A stretch of DNA of 64,000 bases from Callipepla californica brunnescens (Eukaryota; Chordata; Aves; Galliformes; Odontophoridae). Below, one piece after another: positions 35,831-48,300 of the stretch. The notes below the pieces were generated by a model. It saw only the letters and a program-made list of their open reading frames with translations, was not told the DNA's origin and ran no database searches. The DNA is taken from contig JALIRH010000061.1 in NCBI GenBank assembly GCA_023055505.1, positions 1,015,501 to 1,079,500 of the forward strand, read 5' to 3'. The translations under genes were made by a program, and so were the position numbers. Positions within the stretch are counted from its first letter, which is position 1; every line of letters starts with the position of its first letter.

Positions 35831-37402
35831 GCTTGTTTAAGTAAATACAGTATTTGGAGTAGTTTGAAATGAATAACTGGAAAACTGCGGTATTAAACCA
35901 TACAGGAGATGACTCTGAGAAAAGAGCAAGTTACTCTGAGACAGGCTGTGTGCAACTGAAAGCAGAGAACTTGAGATTGTTCATATTTTTTCAGGCATTT
36001 GCTGAACCTTGTTATACCAAGTACAGGATATTTAAAGTAAATGAATCTTGCACTTAGAGTCTGAGTCACTGTTTTCATATCCTACATAATATTAACATCA
36101 CAGAAAGTGATCCATGTTCCATGAGCAGCCTGCAGCAAACTGTTTTGCCCCAGTGGAATGTGAACTTCTTGAGTTTTTCAATGGTCTTTTACACTTCAGC
36201 ATGTTTTTTCAGTTCTCCACTTAGTTATTAAAACTAATTAAAAATAGAAGGGTCCTGGTGACAAGATGCATGCTTAATTCAGCCTACCAGCAGGAAATCC
36301 TGTGATATGAAATATGGAAAGAGACTTTTAGAGGTCACACTTTGAAATGAAAGCTGTCTCTTGTAAACTTCAGCTTGTAACATGAATGTTCTTATTCTGC
36401 TCATACGTGTACTTGGACCCAGCTTGTGCATGCCTGGGGAGCTTCATTGTCTTTATCAAAACATAGATTTGGCTTGAGATGAACTTTTATGAAATCTTGT
36501 CAAGGAGATTTTTAGGGAAAGTACTACTTCTCTTCACTTTAATAGCTCATAAGACAAAGGCCATAGCCTTTTCACTAACAACTTCTTTACTGCAACTCAT
36601 TCAGAAACTTAAATTACTTTGAGTGACAATGATTAAAGAACATTTTACAAAAGCCCCATGTGACACACACTTTCCTTCTATAAAATAATACAAAAATAAT
36701 TAGCAGGAAGCAACTGAATACTTAAGAGAATTGTAGGAAATAGATCAGTAAAGTTGTGAGGCTAAATTCATCCCTAGTGTAATCCCACTGACTTCATTCT
36801 GAGTGGAGGTTTGGAATAAGCACCTCAGTGCACTGTGTGACTCTGGGAAGCATCACTTCTAAGCTGACCTGCTATGCCATGCCCTGCTCCTGGGGTCTGT
36901 GCTGGGCTTGAACCTGCTGTTATCTGCCAGTTTATTAAGATCAGCCATGCTAGAAACTTGTAAGCCTTCCCTGGCAAAAAAAATAGACAACTGAAGAGCT
37001 TGTGTGTGTGCACATGAAGGCACATGCAGACATCAAAGTACCTCCTTTCATTGATTGATTAGCTTATTGGCTCTGGTGGTCTACTCAACTATATACATTT
37101 GTGAGTATTTTGAATGAAAAAAAAATTGTTGACAAATAAGGTTGAACTTATAACAATTATCTAAGGTTTAACATTCGTAGTTTGTTTAGTCTGTCTTGAG
37201 AAAAAAATAACAATTTACTTTGAGTCATTCTTTTAAAACGTATTAGAACTGGGTATTGCTCAGCACACTACGGAATTTGTGATCAACTTCTGAAATATCT
37301 AATTGCTAAACAGACATGGGAAATATGATTGAGAGCCTGGGAGAAGGTAAGGGAAATGCTGGACTGTAGAAAAAGCACAACTTGATAGAAAAGCAGTAAA
37401 TC

Positions 37403-37423
37403 TTTTTTTTTTTTTTTTTTTTT
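37403..37423. repeat. T21 homopolymer
   Basis: Twenty-one uninterrupted T's. No associated element is recognisable. Confidence 0.95.
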
Positions 37424-39644
37424 AATGACTGCATTTCAACCCAAACATTTTTCTCATTCTCTGAACCAAACTGTTCTCTGATTTGCCATACCTGGAAGTG
37501 AGCTGCAGTTAGCAGCCAGCCTGAGTCATCAGCAGGAGTTGATGAGAAATAAATGAGCTGCTAGTCCTCTGCTCCTTTTCTGTCTGACCTTCCACCATTC
37601 AGTACAAGTCAGTCTTCCAGATTTTACTAGTGTTATTAATGTCAGTTCATAATTGCTGCTGATAATTGAATAAGGAAGAAGAAAGAATTGCCTGTATTGG
37701 ACATTTTACCACCTACTTTGAAACTCCCATCCTTGGTTTCTGATTTCCACCCACATTTCCAGCCTCCACAGCTGCCAGTGCCATCCTGTTTGCTCATACA
37801 AATCTTTTAGTCTCTCCTTTTTGACAAAAAAAAAATATATATATATATATATCCACAAGTACAACTGATTTACCTAGATGAGAAAAAAAACAAACAAACC
37901 ACCTTTAAAATAAAGTTTTGTGTCCCATGTGAATGTCCATGTATGTATGCTAGAGCCAGAAAAAAGATGTCTTTCACAAGCAAACATAGCCGTGTCTCTG
38001 ACATTTGATAAGAGAGAGATCTGTTTGTGTGCTGAATTCTGAAGCCATTTAACGATCAAAGAGCAATCCTGATTTTATCTTCCAGGGCTTCCTCAGTGGT
38101 GATAAGATTAATTCTTTTAATGTTATGTTAGACTTCTTTAACCATAAATAGATGTGTAAAATTACAAACACGCAAGACTTGAGAAGAAAAAAGGAGTATT
38201 ACTTCAGAGGCAAAGGCCGTTTTGAATGCATACAAATGTATACTTACATATACATTTTCTTTTTCTTCCTCCTTCATTTTCAAATCTTACAGGCTCTTCA
38301 TTTAAAAATTTTATAAAACTACAGAATTACAAGATTATTGTTCACATTCATGTGGAGTAAAAAGTGTTATCAACCAAGATTTTATTGCCTTTTGTTTCTT
38401 CTTTTCATATCCTTCATATCTTCCTTTCATCAATAGATTGCCATGCTCATTTCAAATTTTCCAGCATCTCTACCCTACTGCTAATTCTGTCTGCCTTCTG
38501 GGTGATAGATGGGATGTTGGATGCGGGCCCTTCCCTGCAGGAACTCAGTTGGCACTAGCAAAGGCGGCTGTCCCTAGCAGACTTCAGTCTGGAATGTGGC
38601 AGGGGATCCCCTTCCAGAAGTCAAGAGTGATGCCGGAAATACTCGTAGCTATTAATACTGGCTTTATTTTTATGATGAAAATTTGGCAAGTGTAATATTT
38701 TAAGGTCCATTCTTACCCAAAGTACTATTGTAAATGTTGGCATGAGACCAAATGTGTAAACGGAGTCTAGTAAAACTAACCTCATTCTCTTCCTCCCTCC
38801 CTCTTGTCAGTATAGTCAATAGAATAATTAATGCACTGTCATAACTTAGAAATGTAATTCTGTTCTCAAAGCTCAATTACATGTTCAGACATGAAACTTA
38901 AGTCTGGTAAACTACAAAACCCTGGGGAAATTTTTGTTCACAGAGTGGAGTAGTGAACTCATATTCTGTCTCTCCCAAGGAAAAATTAAAATCAGTAACA
39001 TTTATGACCTTTCAATAGGTTACATGGTTGGATTATTTAAAAGGTAGTTTAAACTGATTTTTATTTTTATTTTTTGGAATAAACTCAAATTTTGCATGTG
39101 TAAGAATATGCCTGTATAAGTGATGAGGAATTTACAAATGCAATGACATGTGCAGTGTAAAATCTGAAAATCTGGAAATTGGTATGCTATTCTGCTTTAC
39201 AGCAGAGCTATTTTGGCAGCTGCATGAAGTGCCTGTTCTAGAAAGCATGGCATTTAACTTGCACTCTAATGATTCTTGCATTCCTGCCATTTTTGTCCCC
39301 ACAGTAGCACATCAAAGAAGCTTGTGGCATTTTGGAAGTCAGGGTGAATACAATATTTACTAACTAGATCTATTTCTAGAGACGTGTAGCTGGAGGGTGA
39401 GCAATTATGGGTTTGTCTTATACTTGGATGGGAGATCATGAGAATTTGATGAACATATACCTACAGGAATTAAGCAGAAACTTTGCACCTAGTTCCACTG
39501 ACATTGCTGAGCTGAGAGAAAAAGAAAGAGGTGAAAGTGATGCACAGAGATTAGAAGTGAGTCCATGGTCCTTTGTTTGAAGATTTTGTGATAGCTCTAA
39601 GTCCTGGCCTTTAGAGAGCTGAATAAAAGAGAGAGGAAAGGGAT
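37424..39644. other. Unique sequence, no gene seen
   Basis: Holds a short (AT)n run at 37834-37852 after nine A's. 'gatgcacagagattagaagt' near 39540 could be a second, poorer copy of the ancient repeat annotated at 39645-39720. No coding or RNA gene is recognisable. Confidence 0.45.
37825..37852. repeat. A-run plus (AT)n microsatellite
   Basis: About nine A's lead into roughly nine AT units, ending at 37852. This is simple sequence. Confidence 0.9.
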
Positions 39645-39720
39645 ACTGGAGAAACTGAAGTACAGTAAGATTAAGTTACATTTGGAAGCAAAAGCAACGG
39701 AAGAGCTGGGATTGTAGTCA
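39645..39720 (+). repeat. Ancient L3/MIR-type repeat remnant
   Basis: 'gagaaactgaagtacagtaa' then 'gattaagttacatttggaag' and 'gaagagctgggattgtagtc' match, in order, the 'gaaactgaggcacagtaagattaagtgacttgcc...agagctgggattagaa' core of a common amniote repeat. It is the same core as at 26620-26715. Confidence 0.5.
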
Positions 39721-41087
39721 AAATCTTCACGTGCTTGAGTGAACAACAATTTCATTAACATGTGCTACCACTTCCTTGAGTCCATCAAGCACACTTCGTC
39801 AGCTAACTCCCTGTTAGCAGCCCTGGCATGGGGACTGATAATGGTAATTTCACTCTGTAACCTTTCTTGCTCTGTATTTTTAAATCAGAGGAACAAGGAG
39901 GCAGAGCTGCACCTGAAACCACTCAGTTCAACCAACAGTTGAAATTACAGAGAGCTCCTGGTTGGCCCATCTGAACTATTTGCTAGTCTTTTCTAGGTGC
40001 TCTTCTGGACCTCAGCCCCTTGATGTCCATTACTGATGACCCTCACTGATACTCCTAAGACCCATGTCTGCCAGCTTTGTGTAACAGAGGGCTTCTCCTT
40101 TCTTTTTCTTCTTCTCTCTCTCATCTTTTGTCTTGTCAGACTCAGAAAATTCCACCAGAATGGGCACTGGAGAGTCAAAAAGAGAACAAGGAAGTACAGC
40201 AGATGAGCTGCCTCTGGCCAAAGGAGCTAACATCTGATATATGGATGTGGTGCTGTGATTTAACCTTTTCATACACCCTTAGTGATACCAGACACAGTTT
40301 AAAAAATAACACTGTAAGAGTATGCAGAAACCACTCAGAGGCAAGAAGGCTGGCTTGCAAAGACTGTTGAAAATGGAAAATATTGTTTATCAAAAAGTAC
40401 ATTAAGAGATGTCTCAGCTTCTGGCAATTAGAACCAGTATGGCAATATTTGTTTCTAAAAGATGATTGAATTTACTAGAGAAAGACATAATAAGAACTGA
40501 AGTTATGAAGCTCAAGTTGGATGAATTCAAATTTAAAAAAAGAGCACACATTTCCTAACAATGAGCATGATGTTAAATTTGGAAAGAAGCCTCCAGGAGA
40601 AGCAATAAGTTATCTACCTTAGATGTCTTTCTGCAAGATTAAGTTTTAATCAAGCCCAAGTTATTGGCCTTGGGAGAGGTGAAATACAGTGACTGTTGTT
40701 ATATTCAGAGTTTAATTGTATGACCCTGAGTTTCTTCCTAGCAGTAAAATACATGAGTTAAGACATTGTATGAGTCTGTGATTATGTGAAGGACCCATAC
40801 CACCAACGAGTAAGTAATTTAAACAAGAATTCGGCTGTGTCACCTGTTGGTTGGGACCTCTAGCTAGCCTTGGGGGTCAGACCTGTCCCTGTTCTTGTCC
40901 ATCCTTTACATTAGAAAGTACTGGTAACAGAGAGCCAGGAGACATATCCTACCAAGATTTAGGCCCTAGCTGCTGGACTTCACAGATAAGTTGCTTTTAA
41001 CACACTTTCCTACTGTTTCATCTTGATTTTGTAGCTTCACAGGGCTCTTCAGCTTAAAGAAAGGGAGATGTCATCCCTGTCCAGCGG
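39721..41087. other. Unique sequence, one acceptor-like site
   Basis: A pyrimidine-rich tract (about 40097-40136) ends in CAG at 40137-40139. It is followed by a frame that stays open to a stop at 40368-40370. The downstream peptide is not one I recognise and no partner exon is visible, so I do not call a gene. Confidence 0.4.
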
Positions 41088-41160
41088 TCGTGCATGGCAT
41101 AGTAGCTTAGGTGTGCTCCTAAGATACAGAGGCTATGAGTCTGACTCCTAGATTTAGGCA
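41088..41160 (+). repeat. Possible tRNA-derived SINE head
   Basis: TAGCTTAGGTG at 41103-41113 fits the RNA polymerase III A-box pattern TRGYNNANNNG. GTCTGACTCC at 41139-41148 is close to the B-box GTTCGANTCC, with 25 nt between the boxes. The frame 'catggcatagtagcttagg' resembles the tRNA-like head of MIR-family SINEs. It does not fold into a complete tRNA by eye and has no clear acceptor stem, so it is not called a tRNA gene. Confidence 0.35.
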
Positions 41161-41384
41161 AAGCTCCAAATCAAATCTTAATTTTCCTGAATGGCTGTGC
41201 TGACCACTAAATAATCATACATAAGTATATATTACCATCAGCAGTTGTTTTTGTCAATGAAGTAGTGAGTTCTAGCTGGAGATTAAAATACCAGTGTCTA
41301 TGGTCCCATTGCAGTCAGAGGAGATCTAATCAGTACGGTATCACTGGAGTTCGGAGACATTCAGATAATTAGCAGTTATGGCTG

Positions 41385-41930
41385 CAATTGAGTTGCCCAC
41401 ACATAGGCATCTAAAGCCATTTAGTATCTTCCAGGCATCTGAAATGCGTGCAAGCAGAAATGAATTATGACATATTGGATATCCTCGTTTCCTGGAGTGG
41501 CAGCTAGAAGCTGGGGAGGATGCTCCACAGCAACTGAAATGTCATTAGATCTCTATACTCATTAGATCTGCTTTCCCTTTGCGTGGAACTTTGGCTTCAT
41601 TACTCCCACCTGTGTGTCTAGGTGTCTGCTGAATGTGATGGGAGTTTAGGTACCTTGCACACATGCAAGCACCTCAACAGAGGGGTCTTAATCTGATGAT
41701 GAAGCCTACTACTTGTAGTTCTGGTGCTCTGTGTTACAGTCACCAAAGCCAAGTCCTTGCAGAACGTACCTCCATAGGGATGACAGATATTGCCTAAATG
41801 CTACACGGAGTGCCAGTCTTACCACATGTGAGCAGTTGCACCCAGGTGGCTAAAACCTAGGGTCCCAAGAACTCTAAGGCTCAGCCTGGACTTCCCCTGT
41901 GAGTTGAAAACACTAGGTAAGGCTTCCCAG
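41385..41930. repeat. Ancient amniote repeat region, family unassigned
   Basis: Three patches share a 'taggtgcctaaa'-type word seen in old amniote interspersed repeats: 'cataggcatctaaagccatt' near 41402, 'ctaggtgtctgctgaatgtg' plus 'atgggagtttaggtacct' at 41618-41655, and 'aggtggctaaaacctagggt' near 41845-41864. They may be parts of one element starting at the SINE-like head upstream, or several overlapping fragments. The assignment is from memory of motif style only. Confidence 0.3.
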
Positions 41931-44900
41931 ATATGCTGTTTAGGATGAATATGCCTTACCTGTGCTGACTTCCCAGGTTGGTTGTTCTGAATCTTAACTT
42001 AAATATCCTATTTATCTCTTCAATGTTATACTCTTCAGTGTTACATTAAGAAAAAATGATTGCTTTAGCCTACATGGGGATATAGGTTCAATAGGCAACA
42101 ACCAATATTAAGACCATTTCTGATGAGAAAAAATCCATTTCTATCATTAATGAGGAAAAGAGATTTTTGAAGCCTGTTAGGTGAAGCAAAGGCTCTTAAT
42201 CGCTGTCCCATTCTTAAGAATGGTTAACTATCTTTAATGAGATCTACCTCTGAATAGCTATAACAGCTACAGAGTCCTTTTCAGTACATGATACTAAGGT
42301 GAGGGAAAAGAATTGGGAGTTTATAATAAAAGTTTTCACTTCAGTCAAGGAAAGATCAGTGTGGCAGATAAATTGGGTAATGAACCATTACTGACACTAA
42401 GATCATCACAACAATAAAAATAGAAGAGTTTGAGTCTTCCACTGAGGATTTATTTGATATCATATCTACTACACAGTGACTGATGAGGTGAGTAGAGAAA
42501 GCAATTATCACGGAGCCAGCTGGGAAGAGACTTAGCTGTAAGTAAGGAAAAAAACAATGTCCATCATTTTAAGCCAGAAAGTTCACATTTCTTATGTCTT
42601 GCTATCTTATTCCTTTGTTTTCTGCTTGCACTGGCACTGCTTGTTCTGTTCTGCTAAAATGCTTTGTACAGTATATATCCCAGTCCTATTTCTTCTATAC
42701 CAGAATTCTTCATCTATTTCTAATTGGTTCACAACACTGTTTAAAAATCATGTAACAAAAGTATCATAATTTGCACCACATTACAACAAGGAAGATGAGC
42801 CCTTGGTTTGTTACTTACTCCTACTGCCACCCCAACCCAGGGTGTGCTGCCTGGGAGTAACCCCATGTCAGTGGCTGTGCCTCCCCAACACAGCACTCTA
42901 GTTCAGTTCCAGAGCTGCTGCAGGGCCTTCCCTGGAGGCATGGGTAACAGAGGATGGCTTTTGTCTCCCTGCTGTGCTTTTCCAGTCAGGACAGTTGTGC
43001 TGGGGCTTTGCCCCAATTACAGGAGGTGAGAAGTGCAGAAGGAACAGCATTCCTTTTTTTCAGGGAAGATTTTCCTGTCTCTTGGTAGGACAAATGTCGT
43101 CCCAGTGAGGAAAGGATTCAGCTTCAGAACTGGATGCTGCTGAGCTATTCTCTGCCTATCCCAAGTCTGAGGGGGGTTCCTCCCTTTCTTCCTGGCTTAT
43201 TTATGGGAAAGGTATCTCTCAGCCAACGTCCATCCAGTTTTACTTCCATAATGTGGCTGTTAGAAAGGTATAGCTGAGTACTTCTGCAGAGTGCTGGACA
43301 ACATGCTCTTTATGTCTGGAACAATGCAGCCTTTTTCTGAGTTGAACAAACACTTTACCCAGCAATACTATCCTTGGCAGGACTACAGTGTTCTCAGCAT
43401 CTGTGGCCTAAGTGGGTAGATTAAGTTTCTCACCTGATTAATTACTCAAGTGGCCCTTGCCCAACCCGGATGTCTCTGCATCATCACTTGCCTCAGTCAC
43501 TGATGTTCTTTGTTGTTGCAAACTTTTTTAAGAGTTTTGATGAAATCGGTTTTTTTTGTTTTTTTTTTTTTTTCTGGACGCTCTTATTCCAGTCACTGCT
43601 GAACCAGTTATTTTCATCTATTTGTTCACAAGAACAGTCTCATTGCTGCAGGTCTCAGCATCCAAGCCATGTTTGTCCTGCTTCAGTACTGTTTCTAGTT
43701 GTCTTTTGTTTCTGTTCCCCCGCCCACTGTTCTACCAGATAGTGTAGAATTACCTTCCTTGTTATCCTCACCTGCTTTTAGGCTCACAATTACTATCTCT
43801 GTTGATACTTCTGTTGCTGCAATAAATCTGGACGGTCTGCCTAGGTTTTATGTTTTTTCTTGTAAGTTAACAGAGATGGTCTGTTGGATATTTTCTTCAG
43901 ACGTGGCTCAAGCCAATGACTCTGCTTTCTAAAGTTTGATCAGAGAGAGAATATTGTTCAACATTCAGTGAGGGAAAGTGTAACCATTAGATACTGAAGA
44001 AGAAAACAGTCCATTGAAAGAGAGCTTAAGCTAATTCGCCCCTTTAATTTAGCATGCTGACTAACATGATGAGGATGAGGCCATGGTAAAAAAAAAAAAA
44101 TGGAGCCTCCTGAAGATGAATAGATGAGACTAGTCCCTCTGGACATCTATCAGTGAGTCTCTTCCTGAGCCTTGCTTGTACCCCCTGTCATCGGGTGCCT
44201 TCCTTCTTCTAAGGGGTTTCTTCCAGGGCAGGCTGTGAGCTGCTAGAGAGACTCCTCTGTTTCCTGCCTGCTGTGCTGGTGTCTCTCAGTGCCGCTGGTG
44301 GGATGGGCAGTGGCACTTCTATCAATATGGATGGGTGGTTGAGAGCCTTCCCAAACTCCTAGCAAACACAGAAACTGCAGACATGTTCTATTTCTCCCGT
44401 GAGATGGGGAGAAAGGGCTGGCTATGGCATACAGCTGCAGGATGAAAGGAACAAGTGTGGGATCTCCCATTCGTTTCATGGCACATTACATTTATTTCAT
44501 TACTCTACTTCCCAACTAAAGCGGGCCGTTGTAAAAACAAACATTAAGGCTTTGACAGTGCCTGCACCCAGCTGCAGCGGGTGATCGGTGGCACCCTTTT
44601 GACGCACTGTGTTGGGCCCAGGAAAGAAATGACCACTGTGGGAAGCCTTATCTGGGATGTGGCGTTTCATAGCGTGACTATAAAGAGGAACTTGTGTGCA
44701 CCGGAAGACTCAGGCTCTCTCCCCAACATCCCGCCACTTGCTGAAGAGGCTGTGTGAAAGTGATCCTTATCTGCAAGCTGGCAACTGCCTGTAGGGCTTT
44801 GTGAAGCCCCACAGCCCTCTGCCTTGAAGATACCACAGGATCCCTTTGCTCTGAGTAAGGCGGTGCTTGGTCCTGAAAGTGTGTTTTCCCTAATGCTAAA

Positions 44901-45318
44901 CTTCAGCCAACACTGAGGAGAAAATAACAAATTTGCTAAAGGACATGGGTTTTCAAGAATGAAGTAATGCTTCAGAAGGAGCATCCGTTAACTTTCCAGT
45001 TCACGTTCTGTCATAAAGCTGTCATTAGAAATCAACAGGAGAATATGAGGGAGGAGGTCACCGGTAGGCAGATAATATCAAAGTTGACTAGCTTATCTGT
45101 CTCAAAATGTATCCTGTAGCTATATTAAAATGTTATACAGTAATCTGTTTTTTCGTAACCAAAACAGTCCCCTCCCTGTCAAATTTCTATGGCAGAAAAG
45201 CAGAAGTAGTTGCTAACTGCTCTGCCAAAATGATAATTACTCCCTAGGGAACCATCCAGTTGTGAACAAACAGATGTGTGTTTATGTCTTCTGTGTAATG
45301 CATATCACTTAACTAGTG
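41931..45318. other. Unique sequence, no gene seen
   Basis: T-runs at about 43551-43573 and an A-run near 44089-44100. GC rises locally at 42800-43030 and 44500-44860, with a few CpGs near 44520-44610. Open frames there (73 codons plus, 105 codons minus) are not recognisable. Confidence 0.45.
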
Positions 45319-48300
45319 CATTTTTTTTTTTTTTCTTGCAGAGATGGTCTGTATAACTGAGTTAATATTATTTTCATTGCACTTTCAGAACTCGCAGAAG
45401 AAAGAAACAAATGACCATTCATTACACGAATGAACAGAAGCTAGCCATGGATTTCAAACAGCAAAAAAAAATTCATCCTTCCTCAGTATAGCAGCCACAT
45501 ATATCTTCCTGTCTTTTAATAACTTTCAGGTTCTCAGGGGACTGCAATGAGAGTCCAGCATGGGCTTGCTACCAGCTCAGGAAACAGAGAGAATGGATGA
45601 TGAAGTGAAGAGATGCTCATCTTTCACTTCTTGCTAAAGGTAATTTGAGGGAACGGGAGTTTCTGTGTGGGAGAATATGTGATGCAAGAACAATCTAAAA
45701 ATATTCCTTCTTGCTTCCATAGCAACTCCCATGCCAGCATCTCTTTGAATGTATTAATTCATTCCTTCAACCCCCTGTGTGGGCTTTGTCCAGTTTGCAG
45801 AGGTGTAAAGTGATGTTTATGATCCCCGCTCTGTCAGACTGCTCTGGCCACAGGGTACATCCTCTCCACCACTGGCTGCAGCACTGGATTGGAGAAGGGT
45901 GATGGTCTTATCCTCACACACGTGGACAAAGAGACAGCAATTACCATCTGCCAACTGCTCTCTCCTCTGCACTCTGTCTCATGCTGCAGCTGACCCCAAA
46001 ACATCAGAAGACAGGCCCTGGTATCATTAACATACTGCTGCAGTGTTCTAGCAGCATCACTCATGCTATCTCTATTTCTTCTGTGACATAGCAGTGCAAC
46101 TCTGAAATCTGTACCTGCAAATGTTCATTTCAGTATGATACCCTTTCTTGACTCCTTGTGGAGGTAAGAAAACAGGAAAGGGGTACAAAGCTGTCTGATT
46201 ATTTTTTGGTCCTGAAGAGATGTGGTCTGAGCTATTCACACAGCTCTGTTGAAGATCTTCCAGATGGTTGGATTGAAGGGGGAGGTGGAAACAAATTGTG
46301 TTTTGCTGTACAAGTACTTCCTTCTGGCTCTGAAGAACATTTTACACCCTACCACTGCAGAGGTGAGCAGGGCTAGCAACACAATGACTGAGCCGTATGG
46401 CCCAGTGGGCGGCAGGACTTTGTGGGAGTCTGCTCCTCACCGTGCCTTTACTTCCATTGCAGTCATGTCTTTCTGCCTTATGCCTGATGGCAGCAAAGAT
46501 ACCATATAGCTTCTTCTTTGTAAAGAACTAGCAGGGCCTTAAGTGAAAAGTGTTGCAGAAAAACACTTTATTGCTTTCTAAAATATTTTTTCCCCGGAAG
46601 CGCTGTATTGCTTTAAAACATCTGTTGGTGTTCCTGGAATATCATTGTTAATACTGATCTCATCTCTGTGAAGATCCCCATAAAAATTCTGTGTTTACAG
46701 GTAAACAATTTTAAACAATCTTGTAGGAGGAATTAGTCACATGCCATGCTTCTGTGGGATATGAATGGGTGAAGACAACCACAGCTACCCATTTTAAGGA
46801 CAAGTCACAGTGGATGAGTGCCTTAGACTTGATATGATCAAACTTGTTTGTGGAGCACACGATAATATTCTGCAAGGTGATAGCTAAGAGGTGCAACCCC
46901 AAACCTGTTGGCAGTGATGATAGTGCGGAGGTGTTGCCCGCACAGTCTCTGCAGAAGTCTGTGCAAATAACTCTGAGACAATAGCCCCACAGGGCCCACA
47001 GATCTTCTGCAGCTGGCGTGGCCAGCAGATTGTCTTCTGTGGGCACATGTATAGGACATGGCCGCGGTTGGCCCCCAAGAACAGGAAGAACTGTTTTTGG
47101 TGTCTCAAGGACCAGACCCAACATTGCTCCTTTCTAATAATACACAAGTTCTTGCATACTTCTAGAGTGCTTTGAACTTTCTTTCTTCTGTCCAAAATCT
47201 TCTGGTTCTCCAGTTCACCAGCTTCTCTTAGTCCAAAGACTTATATCCTCTCTTTTCAAAGGAACAGAGATTCAACTGCTGTGGCCACATGGCTTCTGGA
47301 TGGTCCATCCTGTTTCTCTTTTTCAGCCTTTCACCCTTGGACCAGATTAAGAAATTCTGTTTTATCCTCTTACACTTTTGAATTTCAATCTTTTTGAAAG
47401 AGACGAGAAATTCATAAAAGTCAAAACATAACATAGGTATGTAAGTTCACATTTTAAACTGTAATGTCATAAGATAAAATAACAGCAAACCACCCTGGAA
47501 GATGCCATTTTAACTAATTCAAAACACAGCTGCTCTGCCATCTAGTGTCATTGAGTAATGTACGCTGAAACTCAGCTTCTATGATAACTGCTGAAACACA
47601 TCTGCAGTGTGCTTTCTAGCACATCTTTGAGGTCTGGCACACGCCGGTCAGTGAATTACAGAGAGGGATATAAATCAGAATTAAACTCCATGTGGAAATT
47701 CTCCCCTGGTAATAAAGTCAATATACATTGTTCCTTACATAAAAGGACTGTTCCTTACCTGGAAATGCGACCTGCAAAGCTGGTCACATCAGAAGAACCA
47801 CTAAGCTTTTTCAAATGGCTCATCAGTTTAATGGAGGCCACAGAACAAATTCTTTATTTTACACCAGGAATACATCAGTCCAGTCAGGAAAATTCAATCA
47901 TTTTCAAATCTATCGTTCAAAAAGTTCATTTGGGCCCAGGCATTTTCTGCTTCATAGTGTGAACTCAGCTCTGGAAGCTAAAGGCTGCTTAAAGGTTTGA
48001 ATGCCAGTGGTCTTCACTGGATGTAGGGGACAGACTGGAATGTGTTGATCCCTAGGCTTTTCATTTGTTTGGTTTTGCTTTTATCCCTCCCTTTGTGTGT
48101 TTGATTACCCTCCAGAAATGAACTTAAAATCATCAATCTCAGGGAACTGTCTTGTTGTTGTTGCTGTTTTATTTGCTTGTTTGTTTAATGCTAAAAAATA
48201 CAACCCTATAACCTATAAGAATATCTTTGTCAATTGTTATGCCTTGTGTAGGTACTTAAAAAGCATTTAGAATTTTTTTTAGTGCCAGTCATCACTCTTT

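Larger units (their letters stand above)
34174..37402. other. Unique sequence; hairpin and weak ancient repeat
   Basis: Contains the hairpin at 35778-35810 with an adjacent 12-base tandem. A short phrase at 36757-36803 (ggctaaattcatccctagtg, then aatcccactgacttca) resembles the same ancient amniote module as at 32.07 kb. No coding frame is convincing. Confidence 0.45.

Noticed and set aside
41088..41160. Functional tRNA gene
   Set aside because: A- and B-box-like words are present, but no acceptor stem or complete cloverleaf could be paired by eye; SINE remnant more likely.
46711..47124. 137-codon minus-strand frame in a GC-richer patch
   Set aside because: No recognisable family; overlapping frames on the same strand show that low stop density is compositional.
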